A stretch of 64,000 nucleotides of DNA, taken from Phlebopus portentosus (lineage: Eukaryota > Basidiomycota > Agaricomycetes > Boletales > Boletinellaceae). Below the pieces are notes generated by a model. That model saw only the letters and a list, made by a program, of their open reading frames with translations. It ran no database searches and was not told where the DNA came from. Each line of letters opens with the position of its first letter. Within the stretch, counting starts at the first letter, position 1. The position numbers were made by a program, and so were the translations under genes. Positions 50,890 through 61,790 of this stretch are shown piece by piece. The stretch spans positions 1,302,001 to 1,366,000 of the forward strand of contig JAYXKI010000007.1 of assembly GCA_037892935.1 (NCBI GenBank), written 5' to 3'.

Positions 50890-51095
50890 CACCCACTGCG
50901 ATTGATTCGGAGTCAAATGGATTTTCTTCCTTGTCGTTTGAATCGGAAAGAACTCGTACATGGGTTCCACCTTGCCCGCTCGGCCTGTGATGCCGAAGAA
51001 AGGAGCATAGGCATGTTCGTTCGAGTTATGAAAGCTTCAAAGATTATATCCCTGGTGCGCGGGATGGATAACCAAGTTCCCGGGATCGTCAAGTA
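50890..51095 (-). pseudogene. Relic of the 3' end of the small gene at 56.4 kb
   Basis: Minus-strand DNA aligns over about 200 bases with the terminal exon of the gene at 56401-57299, including the stretch encoding FGITGRADKVKRMYEF (here disrupted: FGITGRAGKVEPMYEF in pieces). No upstream exon is present. It sits between hydrophobin copy 1 and the flavin-enzyme relic, marking the duplicated unit's boundaries. Confidence 0.75.
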
Positions 51096-52620
51096 ACTTC
51101 TACAACATCAACGTTATTCACTATGATTGAGAGTACATGGAAAAGGTGTATCGTGATTTTTGAGCGTGCTTACATTTGCTGAAAGTAATGTTCGACAGTA
51201 CTACGGGCTCAACTATAAGGGCGTCTCGTAGCTTAATTGCGGGAGGAAAAGGAACCACTCAGGAGGCAATGTCGTTCTCATAGGTCTGGCGTCTGTATTT
51301 CATCCACATAAGGATCCAAAGAAGACAAACATTACCGGCCTCAGGTCAATGTCTGTCATAATAATCCATAGTTTGCTTTTTATTCCGATAATATCTGTTT
51401 CTATTTGTAGGGTATACCGCCCAACGGACAGCATCCAGTAAATGACGAGCCGGAATCATCACCGTCTCCACCTAAGCCTTCAGATCATCCACATGCTTAT
51501 CAGACAATATTTCTGAACAAGGGCAAGCAAACGGTTGGACGCACAACGAGATCGATCCATAGAAGATAATCAAGGAGAAGTGGTAAAAGCAGCAAGGACA
51601 TAACTGGACGCATTATCTTGGTACGGTACCCTGGCTCTAGAAAATCCACGGGAAACGTCATACGCGCTACATGGCCGGTGGGGACTGGTGAATAGTAAGC
51701 CGATCGTGCGAGGTTGTGTAGCGCAACGAGTCCTGGTTTTCGATTCGTATTGCCTTTTAACGCACGAAGGTACAAATTCTTCTCGCTTTGTGCTCCATGG
51801 TATGGTCGACTAAGTCAACGTCAGCTGGCCTGACGTCAGGATTCACCGCTGAGTATCAGCTCGGTGGAACTATCCGGTTAATGGCAACGACAGGTAAGCA
51901 AGCCTGCACCTGGGCGAGAATAGCTACTTCAAATTTTCAAGCAATCAAGTGCTTGACGTCTCTTCACCCTTGTTTTGAAGGTGGTGCATCTGTCAAGGTT
52001 GCGGAAGAAGGATAGGGAAAGACAGATGTCATAACAAATGGGACGATAGGATTGGAGGAGACTTTTTTCGTTTTGTTCACGTGCGCTCGCGGCTTGAAAC
52101 TGATGTACCTTTTGCTTCGCTCCATCAACTTTCAGTGTCCTTCCATTCTAATGCTTCCCCCTTGATGAATCTATGTGAATCAAGTATGATTCGCTCTTTA
52201 TTTCAAAAAGTGAAGATGTATCTTTTCAAAGAACCGCCCAGTCGGAACGACGTAGCGGCTCCAAGGTAAGTATTTGAGATTGATTTTCTTCTGATGTTTT
52301 CTCAGAATAAGCGAGTCACTAAGAGCCGTTCTTTGTCTTGAGTTAATCTCCGTTGATCTCTGTAGAGCTTAGCGGAGAGTGATCAAAGGAATATGGACAC
52401 ATTGGGGCAACCTCGTAGCCTGCCTTGTTGCCTTGTTCGAGATTTCACTTTGACACGTATGATGACTTATCGCGTTTTCATGAGGCCCACGGCCCTTTGT
52501 CTTCAAATGAGACTCACGATCAAAGTCTGGGGCGACTGGTCATCCGGATGTTCCATTTCGCTTCTCGGGATGTGGTGCTGTGTGGAAGGTGAGTCGGTAA
52601 ATTTACAATGATTATTTCAA
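51096..52620 (+). pseudogene. Relic of the flavin enzyme 3' half plus its downstream DNA
   Basis: Matches 39000-40420 in order and strand. Coding traces: EYMEKVYRDF, TTQEAMSFS, GIPPNGQHPVNDEPES, HAYQTIFLN, GHNWTHYLGTVPWL and LTSGFTAEYQL. Stops and shifts interrupt it (for example the TGA before EYMEK and a TAG after the last WL). Homology continues past the enzyme's stop into non-coding sequence to about 52510, so the whole segment was copied, not a transcript; introns are also retained. Confidence 0.88.
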
Positions 52621-53176
52621 ACTGTTGTACATGCCGGAACTTACTGAAGTGGAAAGGTTGGTAATCTCGAATTCGTTATACCGGAGGCACGCGAAGTAAT
52701 CTTGCGCTTACTAATAATGGACCGAGATGATCCAAATCACATTCTCTGTGTGTTTAGAGCATCATGGAGGATACATCCGTCGCTCAAGAGTGCCGAATTA
52801 ATCAAAGGGCTTAAACAAGTAGTTCTCAAGCCTTCAACGTTCCGGTACGTCTAATGTGGTTTGTCTAGCAACCTCCATTTTACAGAATTCATAAATGGAG
52901 CCTTAAAGTGATGGGTTTCTGTCATCGCTGCTCTTTCTGGGCTGTCGTATGCGCCCTAATTGTACTGGCCGTCCTGGAAATGGGACACTCATCGGATACT
53001 TAACCAACGCCGTAAGTGTCTGACATTAGATGCGATGGAGCATCGCAATACGAAAATGACCGAGCGGCCTGTCAAAGCTGCCCGTTTCCAATGTTTTTCA
53101 GCTATGCGCCCTGGGCAACCTCCTAGGACTCCGTGAAGGACTCTAGAGCAAATTTCTTCTCGCGACTCTCCTTCGA

Positions 53177-53182
53177 TATAAA
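53177..53182 (+). promoter_or_regulatory. TATA box of hydrophobin copy 2
   Basis: TATAAA 88 bases upstream of the copy 2 ATG, in the same context (CGATATAAATTG) as copy 1. Confidence 0.65.
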
Positions 53183-53264
53183 TTGAAGCATATCTAGACT
53201 CTCAACCAACAAACAACCCTCGAGTACCCAACTTTCTCAAACAAGTTCTATCCCTCACTTCGCA

Positions 53265-53796
53265 ATGCTTTTCACCTTCACCAAGTACGCCTCTGTTCTG
53301 GCTCTTCCGCTTCTTACGGTCGCCACGCCTTGGGGTACTCCCACGATCAAGGCTTACAGTACGACTACAGTCACCGTCACGTCGACGACCACTGCGACAC
53401 AGCCAGCGAGCCAGTGCAATACAGGTCCAATCCAGTGCTGCAATTCCAGTTCAGCCAGCTACTAGCCCTGAGTGCATGGCCCTTTTGGGTCTCTTGGGCA
53501 TCGCTCTTCAAGATGTCAACGATCTCATGATGGGTGTGACCTGCAGGCCCTTTCTAACATGGGTTCCGGAGGTTCTGGCTGGTAAGTCGCTTCAGCAAAA
53601 CAGCTCAGTATAAGTGGAGTATATTCTAATTCGATCTTTCCTTTCATCTCATAAAGCGAGGCTAATCCCGTTTGCTGCGAGAACAATAATTTCAGTAAGC
53701 ATAGTGTCACGCTTGCTCATTTTCTTGCCGTTCTGATGTCGATTCTTAGATGGCATGATTTCTATCGGCTGCGTTCCAGTAAACATCGAGATGTAG
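53265..53796 (+). pseudogene. Class I hydrophobin, frame-shifted (array copy 2)
   Basis: Signal peptide and Thr-rich spacer are intact ([17 protein letters not shown] ...) and the first cysteine group CNTGPIQCC is present. An extra base near 53452 relative to copy 1 shifts the frame, giving a TAG at 53463-53465. A one-base loss near 53555 would restore frame just before the intron. Exons 2 and 3 are undamaged ([24 protein letters not shown]). The lesion is confined to exon 1, so decay looks recent or the base calls are wrong. Confidence 0.85.
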
Positions 53797-54049
53797 GCAT
53801 CGTTCGGTAGGAACGGCTAGGCACCTCGCCGAGAAGATCGTTATTAAGAAGTTATTAGTGGTTTGGGTCTGTTTTGTCAATTATGAACTGCCTGTCTGAG
53901 TTCGTCTTCCTGAGAATATGATCGTCAATAAAGGACTACTTAAAAGAATTATAATTCTGTACCTAGAAGAAAGATAATCCGCCAACCAGCTGAAGAGCAT
54001 CCATGTCCCGACCTGGATTTCCCGGCCGGGGTCCGGCGAAGATTTTTTC

Positions 54050-54560
54050 CTGGTGTGTATGATGTGCCTTTTGCTTCCCGGCTCTCTCTCCACCACCTAC
54101 TTTCAATCTGGTTACACTTCCGTTGTTTCCCCCTTGATGAATATATGTAAATCAAGTATGGTTCACTCTTCATTTTGAGAAGAGAAGATGCATCGTTTCA
54201 AGGGACTGCCCAGCCGGAACGGTGTAACGGCTCTCTAAGTTGAGTATTTGAGATTTGCCTGACGAACTTTTCTAACGTTTCTTCAAAATGAGGGCGTCAC
54301 TAAGCACCATTCTTTTTTTCTTGAGATGATCTCTGTTGATCTTTGCAGAGCTTAGTGGAGAGTGATCGAAGGAGTATGGGCATCCTCGCGGCTTGTCTTG
54401 TTGTCTTGCTCAAGATCTCACGTATGATGGTTATCACGGTTTCATGAGGTCCCTCAGCCCTTTGTCTTTAATTCATGATCAAAGACTCAGGCAACTAGTC
54501 CCTCGGATCTACCCTTTCGTTCCTTGAGACGTGGTACTATGTGAAAGATGAGCCGGTACC
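54050..54560 (+). repeat. Third copy of the flavin-enzyme downstream segment
   Basis: Shares ordered blocks with 40060-40420 and 52100-52510, such as CTTTTGCTTCCCGGCT, CCCCCTTGATGAAT, AATCAAGTATGGTTCA and the CGGTTTCATGAGG area. It lacks the coding part. Located between hydrophobin copies 2 and 3. Confidence 0.75.
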
Positions 54561-55287
54561 TTTACATGCGATCATTTCAAATTGATGGTTGCGCTGGAAC
54601 TCAGAGGTACGTCAATGGTTCCGTATTCGTTTTTTTTAACCGGGAAATGTGCGAAAGGACCACATCCCGGATGATTCGGGACGAACAAAGTCTCTTTCTG
54701 CATCTTGTCATGGTTGGTATACACTTCGAGGAGGCCTGATGCCGCCTGTGTCTTTACTGGTCCGCCATATTACACGCCTAAACTGCACGAAGCAGCGGCA
54801 GTATAAATCCTCACGGCATTTTGCTCAAGTTTTTGAAAACACAGGTCGGCGACTGGCGTTACGTAACTCCGATCATCATATTGTCGGCTTGGTCGAATGG
54901 TTCAAAATAGCCCTCAAGCTTTTGGTGTTAGCCGTACCTCGAACCCAGTTTGTTCCATTGCTTGCTGATAGTTCGCTTCTGTATTTGGGGCTGAAGATAC
55001 CCAGCCCCGAAAGTAAATTGCTTCCGACATTGCTGCTCGTTCTAAGCTGATGTATTCACCTTGAGTACATCGGACCTGCATCACCATGCTAGAATCGGAC
55101 TCTTTACCGACCCTGTAACTGTCTGGTCTTGGGTGCATCGAAGCATCGCAATGACATCGGGCCTGTCAAAGCTATCCGCTTTTATTGCTTTTCGGCGCTG
55201 TGTTCCGGGAAAATCTCCTGTGGCTCCGTGAAGGGCTCCGTAAGGGAATTACTTCTCGCAACTATCCGATTGGCCTGTTCGCAGCGG

Positions 55288-55293
55288 TATAAA
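55288..55293 (+). promoter_or_regulatory. TATA box of hydrophobin copy 3
   Basis: TATAAA 90 bases upstream of the copy 3 ATG, within GGTATAAATTGGAAC, matching copy 1 downstream context. Confidence 0.7.
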
Positions 55294-55377
55294 TTGGAAC
55301 ATCTCCAGACTTTCGACGAAGACAACTCTCGAGCAATCGACTTCTCTTGAACCAGTTCTAATCTTCACTGAGCCGCG

Positions 55378-55903
55378 ATGTTTTTCACCAAGTACGCTTC
55401 TGTCCTCGCTCTCCCGCTCCTTGCGGTCGCCACGCCCTGGGTTACGCCCACCACCAAGGCCACAAGTACGACTACCGTCACCGTTACTGCGACGGCCACC
55501 GCGACAGAGCCAGCGAGTCAGTGCAACACAGGCCCAATCCAGTGCTGCGATTCCGTCCAATCGGCTGACAGTTTCACCATCTCGACCCTTCTGGGTCTCT
55601 TGGGCATCGTTCTTGAAGACCTCGACGTTCTCGTGGGCTTGACCTGCGACCCAATTTCTGTTGTCGGTGTCGGAAGTTCTGGATGGTAAGTCACTTTTGC
55701 AATGCGGTTTTCAGGATAAAATGAGATATATTCTAATATGGCGTGCCGTTTTCTCTTGTAAAGCGATGCTCATCCTGTTTGCTGCGAGAACAATGATTTC
55801 AGTAACTACAAGATCACGCTTATCATTCCCCTTTCAGTTCTGACGTTGGTTTTTAGACGGCCTGATTTCCATTGGCTGCGTCCCGGTCAATATCGAGTTG
55901 TAA
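55378..55903 (+). CDS. Class I hydrophobin (array copy 3)
   Basis: Exons 55378-55685, 55764-55801 and 55857-55903, again 130 residues. Signal peptide [20 protein letters not shown], Thr/Ala spacer, and eight cysteines in class I order (SQC, QCC, LTC, SGC, VCC, IGC). Differs from copy 1 mainly in the loop after the first pair ([16 protein letters not shown]) and in more acidic surface residues ([18 protein letters not shown]). Exon lengths are identical to copy 1. Its 3' flank shares GAGTGCGTGAGAATGACG with the spacer near 48916, supporting array-wide duplication. Confidence 0.95.
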
Positions 55904-56400
55904 GCGTTCTTCGGAAGGAATAAGAGAAACACCTCTCCGAGACAATTGTCGCGAAAGTATTAGTGGTTCCTGATCGTGTTGTTAGATTTGAACTATCAAC
56001 TAGTAAGAAATGAATGTGAATAACGGATTCTCTGAAAGAAATATAAATCATGTCATGGCAGCTCACTTTCAGTGGCGGGAGAAATTGAAGTCAGCAACTC
56101 AAAGAAAGTAGTACAGAGCTCAAACTTTTTTAAAAGAAAGCTTCTTAACTGGGGAGTGCGTGAGAATGACGAGTCGCGTCACACGTTTTGATCTCAAACT
56201 AGGCTTCTAATAGAGTTCTTTTGCTATCAGAAGCCGCTTGAAAATCAATAGGTGCGGCAAGGTAATCTGGCGGGGAAATTCGGAGTTTCAAGCAGTCAAG
56301 ATCAAGCGGCGATTGATAACAAAAGAACTCTTATTTCACGTACACGTTTGCTGTGTCACGAGAAACACATCGGATTGAGGGATACTCTGTTTTTATTGAT

Positions 56401-57299
56401 TCAGATGAAACTTCTGTCTCCAAATTCGAGCCGATCCCAAGATGTGTCTTCTGAATCAGAGAAGAACTCGTACATACGTTTCACCTTGTCCGCTCGGCCT
56501 GTGATACCGAAGAGATGAGCATAAGCATCTTCGTTCGGATTATGAAAGCTCGTTTCAAAGATCACGTCCTCGGTGCGCGAGATGAATATCCAAGATAGCT
56601 CAGGTATGTTCAGCAGCCGACGAAGAGCCACTTTATCCGGTTCGGGCTTAATCCCGAACATCGCGTTGAAAGGCGCTTGTGCATCGTATTGTGATGCACC
56701 CTCTTCTGGATCGACGTCTCCGATGGCACAGAACTTGCGGAAATTTTCAACTGTTCCAAACTCGAGCCTGAAGAATCAGCAGGATAGTTTGGTGATTGCA
56801 TAGAATGGAAGCTGGAAAACGGCGATAGCGTACCTCTTTCCACCCCAGCAAGCCCATTCAGCATTTCGCATGACGCCGGCATTTAGATGAAGAGGCTTAT
56901 GTCCGTAAAGCGTATCTTTTCCATCATGTAATACCACTGCGTGAAAGCCACGTCAGTCGTATGTCTTAATGTATGAACATCAAGAACAAAGCAACCACCC
57001 ACGTCTCTTACAGCATCAGAAGCGATGCGACAAACGATCTTCTCAAAAAAGGTATTGACATTGCGCAGACAGTGATTGCGCTGTATGTCCGTGGCCTGCT
57101 CGATGATGATAGGCCAAAGTGTTTCGTACATGTTACCGGTCGGCGAAAGCGCCTCGGTCATCCTTACAGAGGGCTGGGTAGGTGGTTGATCAGGCTTCGA
57201 AGCCGATTCAGACCTGGGCTCTGAGCGCCCTGTACCCTCAGTGCTGTTGCTGCGTTTAGCCTTGGATTCTTCTTCTTTGAAATCTGTGTCTGATGCCAT
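56401..57299 (-). CDS. Small intracellular protein of unknown family, paralogue A
   Basis: Start MASDTDFKEEESKAKRS at 57299, a charged low-complexity head, then RMTEALSPTGNMYETLWPIIIEQATD and HCLRNVNTFFEKIVCRIASD. An intron whose acceptor is TTCACGCAG leads to LYGHKPLHLNAGVMRNAEW. A further intron leads to LEFGTVENFRKFCAIGDVDP, SWIFISRTEDVIFETSF, HLFGITGRADKVKRMYEFF and a stop at 56401. The donor of the first intron is not resolved (phase 1 needed). The same landmarks occur in paralogue B at 61 kb: EALSSSGYLY, WPIVIEQ, NFRAFCALGDIDP, FVSRTRDVAFD and YFGITGRVTKLERMYRF. No signal peptide or known domain; function unknown. Confidence 0.75.
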
Positions 57300-57419
57300 G
57301 GTGATACCAGAATGAGAGCAAGTTCTGTCCGATGGCTCAGTGGTGGCTCTGATCAATCGATCGGAGAAAGAAACAAATAGTGTCCGGCAAAAGCCGAACA
57401 CATTTATGACATTTCCTGC

Positions 57420-58600
57420 TTACAGTATATAAACTTTAATCACGTAATCTCAGCCTGAAAATTACGTTACGTTCGCACAGAAAATACTGTAGTTTGCATC
57501 TGAGCCGTTCACAGACAGATAGAACAATTGAGACAGAACACAGATTCTGTAGGACAAGCTCCTCGATCCTTCACCAATCTCGTTCCTCTTCTTCACCACG
57601 TCTAGTATAGGGAAAGGGTGATAGGATAGCAAATGCCATGCTCAAGCAACAGGCTCTAGCAAAGTGGCTGCACACCTTCGCTATAAGTCTGCTCTTGGAA
57701 TGAGCCTGCAATTGCTAATTTGCTGACACCATACGGGGGCAGGAGCAATTGGTAGACTTGGGATTAGCTGACTGGCTCATCTCGAGTAGAGAAGAAACGA
57801 GAAAAGCTGTTTAAACGAATACAGATAAAACGTTAAGACAAGCAAAGCTGGTCAAGGTGAGTCGATACCACACATTTTTAACTCGTGAATTTATCACGAA
57901 TCTGATCAGTTTCCCAGGACTTCAACGCGCGAGAAAGTGAGGTGGGTATCGCTGCCATCTCAGACGAGGAGGCAATGGAGTCGGGAGAGAAGTAGAGAGT
58001 CATGGAACGAGCAAAGGCTGAGCAACGGCTCTGGAAAATGCAGAAAATTCTGAGCTCGGACGTCTTTCGTGTACGTTCTGGTTTTCGAGTGAAAATCTGC
58101 GGCATGCCGAGATGAGGTCTTGATTTCTTGATGTTCACAACGAGGCGCTGACATACATTCTTACTATAGCTTTATGATGCCGGTAATATATGTATTATGA
58201 TACCCAGATCACGGATTGCCTCGTTAGCTCGCGCCTATGTTGGTCTTAACGCTGATGACGATTGCACTACACCTATATTACTGTCCCGGAGGCGTTTATC
58301 AGTATGTATCAGACGCCTATTAGAGTTAATCGCGGAGACAACGCAACTAATCTACTAGTAGTCCATTCTTGCGGATTTTTGTTACACGAATTTCTCTCAG
58401 AGCACAGTTAGACGATGAATGACAAATCTTGCTTGTAGCGCTTCTTTTGATTTCACGTCTAGAAGCCTTGGCTGGAACCCCTTTTCGCTCCCTAGCGGAC
58501 TATTGCCCTCCATGTCACAGATCTTAACTAATGCTTGGTAGCCAGTTTTCTTTCTTTCTCACTCTCACCCATTGCTGACTATCACCCTTGCGTTCACTAT
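57420..58600. other. Intergenic, nothing recognised
   Basis: Short open frames only. The region separates paralogue A from the degenerate coding locus. Confidence 0.35.
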
Positions 58601-60195
58601 GACGCCCAGTTCTTCATCTGATGCCGGGACGGAATTACATAGTCTCAGACAAGAAATTGAACACCCCAGAGCACGCCTCGGGTTCGAGATGCGCCAAATC
58701 CAGGAGGATCTGGACTTCATGTGTATTCAGCACCAGAAATAACTGAACTTCGAACGAGGGCAGGCTGAGGGGACTAAAGCGTCGCTCGAACGGCGTTTGC
58801 TTGCTCTTGTTGCTGAGAAGGATATCTAAAATCTAGAGCTTCGCAAAGCCGTTGAACATCTAGCGGTTGACAAGGATCAGCTCCAGCAGGAGACTCGCTC
58901 CTTCCAAGAGAAATATGCCGACTTGCGAAGCGTACACAGAGAACTGTAGGCGAAGATTGCTGAGCTACCTTTTCGACCAGGACGTGTTGCGACGATCACG
59001 TGGACAAGACAGATCAATCGCCATCCGCTACTCCATCTGATGGCTCAGCGACGGTGAGTGAAGTGAGACTGAATTCCAAATTATTACGCTCACATGAATT
59101 TGCATCAGGACCCTAACGCGGAGACGAATGAAAGCTCTAAAGGAATGCCATCTCTTGATAACTGTTGTGCAGCAATAGCTCATCTTCAACATGTACGTCG
59201 AGGCATTGTCTCGAAGATGTTGATTTACCAATCTTTGCAGCCGATGATTTCAAATGCCGCATTTAATCAGGTTCCGAAAATCCATTACTCACGTTTACTG
59301 CCATCTAGATCTGATATATTTCCCATCGAACTGCGCTTGAGCGTCGTGGACAAGCTATCTTCGCGTGCCCTTGCGCATGTTGCTAGAACCTACCTTCCTA
59401 AGTTTGGCTACAAGAAATACGTATATGCGAATGAAAGGCATTTCGGACCTTTTGTACCTGTCAAGCCTGGGGCCCCAGGACTAATTTGTAGTTTGAGGGA
59501 CGATTCCTTCTACCTACAACAAGCAACTCCGTTACCCAGGATCTGATGAATGGAGCTACATGGGAAATTATGAATTCAGAAGTTGGATCAACTCACTGCT
59601 GCCGAACTCAGGCAAATGCCTCTAAATGTAAGCGCACTCATGTTGTCCAAGCTTCGCAAACTCACATCACGTAGTATCGCCAGGCTTGGGTACACCAGGT
59701 TCTTCATACTGACCTCCTCATACCGATTTTTGAAGATTTTAGAGGCTTGATGAATTTGGTGTTTCAGGAGGAAATGGACAGGGCCTTCCACAATGGGATA
59801 CAAGTGAGTTTTCTTGAGCTGTCATTGATCAAGTTGTGTTTGATTTATCTCATTGCGGAATCCAGAAAGTGAATATTTGGGCTGTTGGATACGACGAGAA
59901 TCTCAAACGTGCTTTGCTTGGTGATCCATTGAAGCCAGCTGAAGACGCTTCAAGCACCGCTCAGAATCGCGCGGATGCATCGCGCCAGCGGGCACGCGCG
60001 GAAGATGCAGAGGACCGCATAAGGAGTGTCGACCTGCCGAAAACAAATCCCGCCTGGGAAAAGGCAACGGAAAGGGCCAGAAAATTTGACCATTACACTA
60101 GCACAACATTCTATGCATCGTCCGTGAATGTGAACTCAACTGCATTGAAATCCTCGATTTTCTTTTGTGCGTATCCTATGCTAGAATCTGAATGA
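58601..60195 (+). pseudogene. Degenerate multi-exon coding locus, family unknown
   Basis: Traces of a coiled-coil protein begin near 58600 (TPSSSSDAGTELHSLRQEIE) and continue through 58960 with EKDI, AVDKDQLQQE and SFQEKYADLRS, but in-frame stops interrupt at about 58739, 58827 and 58947. Better coding follows: FPIELRLSVVDKLSSRALAH near 59320, then three joinable exons around 59590-60195 (TAAELRQMPLN, YRQAWVHQVLHTDLL, KVNIWAVGYDENLKRALLGD) ending at 60195 after an Ala/Arg/Asp-rich helix. The later exons could still be a functional remnant. No family recognised. Confidence 0.5.
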
Positions 60196-60610
60196 AGCTA
60201 CATATTAATTTGACGAGCTCGTACTTGCACTTGGCCTCTGTAAAGAGAAGTCAAAGATTACCTGCAGAAGCGCAAAGTTGGACGTTTCCAGCTGTACAAG
60301 TAGCTCATTCGACGGAAAGCGAAAATACAGCACAGATCTGTGTCGAAACGAATCCCGAGTGCCCAGAGGATGAGCAATTGCGTTTGTACTAGGATCACAT
60401 GCTTCGTCTGTTCTTAGAAGAGCATGTATTGACATTTGCTGCCTTGCACCTACGCTGTTAATCCAATTGATCGGTCGGAGTATGCTATGTATATCTGCCG
60501 ACAGCGGAAGTGCATCAAAGAGCCTCGGTGGCAGCTGAAGATGGGAATTCTTGGAAGTTTGTGTTAAAGAATCTTCACTCTCATTGTCAGACAGAGTCGA
60601 TTACAGCTCT

Positions 60611-61408
60611 TCAATCAAATGACATTCTTAACGTATAGCCTCTACCTCCCCACACAAGCTTGTTCCAATGCCCGTCGTTTTCGACGAAACGATACATGCG
60701 CTCGAGTTTCGTTACCCTTCCAGTGATTCCAAAGTAGTGCGCAAAAGTGGACTTCTCAACCTCAGGATTTTGGCTGATATCGAAAGCGACATCTCGCGTA
60801 CGAGAAACGAAGGTCCACATAAGGAACCGATTCTCGGGCAAGCTCGCGGAAGTTTCTGGAAATAGATCAAACTGGGTCCCACTATCAGGATCAATGTCTC
60901 CGAGGGCGCAGAATGCACGAAAGTTGTCTATGCTATTGAAGGAGATCCTACGAGTTGGATGAATTCAGTAAAGGCAAGTAACAGCTACACAGAAACCGGA
61001 TACCCATTTCCTCCCCAAGACGTGACCTCTACATCCTTCAGTGATTCAAGATCGAGCTGTAAAGGCCTGTGTTCCGAATGCCTTTCACGGTAGATCTGCT
61101 CGTAGAGGATAGCTTAGCACATTCGAACAGAACGTCCTGTCGCGGAAACGTACAGCCTTCTGTTCATCAGATAGCAAACGAGATTTCACTCGTTTAGCAT
61201 GCAACGCAAAGAAATGGTTCACATAGCTCAAACAGTGATCCCGTTGTTCATCGTCGACTTGTTCAATGACTATTGGCCAAACTATGCTGTACAAGTAACC
61301 AGATGAAGAGAGGGCCTCAATGAGCCTTGGTGAAAGTGAAACTGGTGCATGAATTTCTGAAGAAAAATTTACGACTTCAGTCTCAGCAGTATCGAAACGG
61401 TCTGCCAT
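60611..61408 (-). CDS. Small intracellular protein of unknown family, paralogue B
   Basis: Start chosen at MADRFDTAETEVVNFSSE (61408), an upstream in-frame ATG at 61462 is also open. SPRLIEALSSSGYLYSIVWP, EQVDDEQRDHCLSYVNHFF, then an intron with acceptor GTGCTAAG (phase 1, like paralogue A) to ILYEQIYRERHSEHRPLQL and TSWGGN, a further intron, and RISFNSIDNFRAFCALGDID, MWTFVSRTRDVAFDI, HYFGITGRVTKLERMYRF. Stop at 60611. Overall identity to paralogue A is low but the order, intron phases and motifs agree. No function is assigned. It abuts the transposon DNA starting at about 61427. Confidence 0.7.
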
Positions 61409-61426
61409 CGTGGTTAGCATGTATGT

Positions 61427-61790
61427 ATGAAATTTACTCAGACCGATCCGAGACTGAGACAAGACGAAGACAGCCCTTATGTAATCAAGTCGATTTCATC
61501 AGCAGACCTCGAACTCGTTGAAAAGGTCGTGGAAGCGCAGAGACAAGAGGACGAGGGAGCGAGGCCGAAGGACGTCGAGAAGAGAGGGGACATGTGGAGA
61601 AAGGGCCGCCGACTATATGTACCAGCGAGCATCAGAGAGGACGTCATAAAGGAACACCATGACTCGACCCTGGCAGGACATCCAGGAGCAACAAAGACGA
61701 TCCAGCTGATAACACGCAGGTACTGGTGGCCGAGGATGAGCGCAGATGTGCGGGTGTACATGCGGGGGTGTGATCGTTGTCAGCGGACAA
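61427..61790 (+). mobile_element. Ty3/Gypsy integrase N-terminal fragment
   Basis: Encodes REDVIKEHHDSTLAGHPG then RRYWWPRMSADVRVYMRGC and DRCQRTN, the H-H-C-C zinc-binding domain of retroelement integrases (HX3-5H ... CX2C). No reverse transcriptase, catalytic DDE core or long terminal repeat is visible nearby. Homology ends abruptly where the Plavaka sequence begins, near 61790, in a different frame. It is a stranded fragment. Confidence 0.85.
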
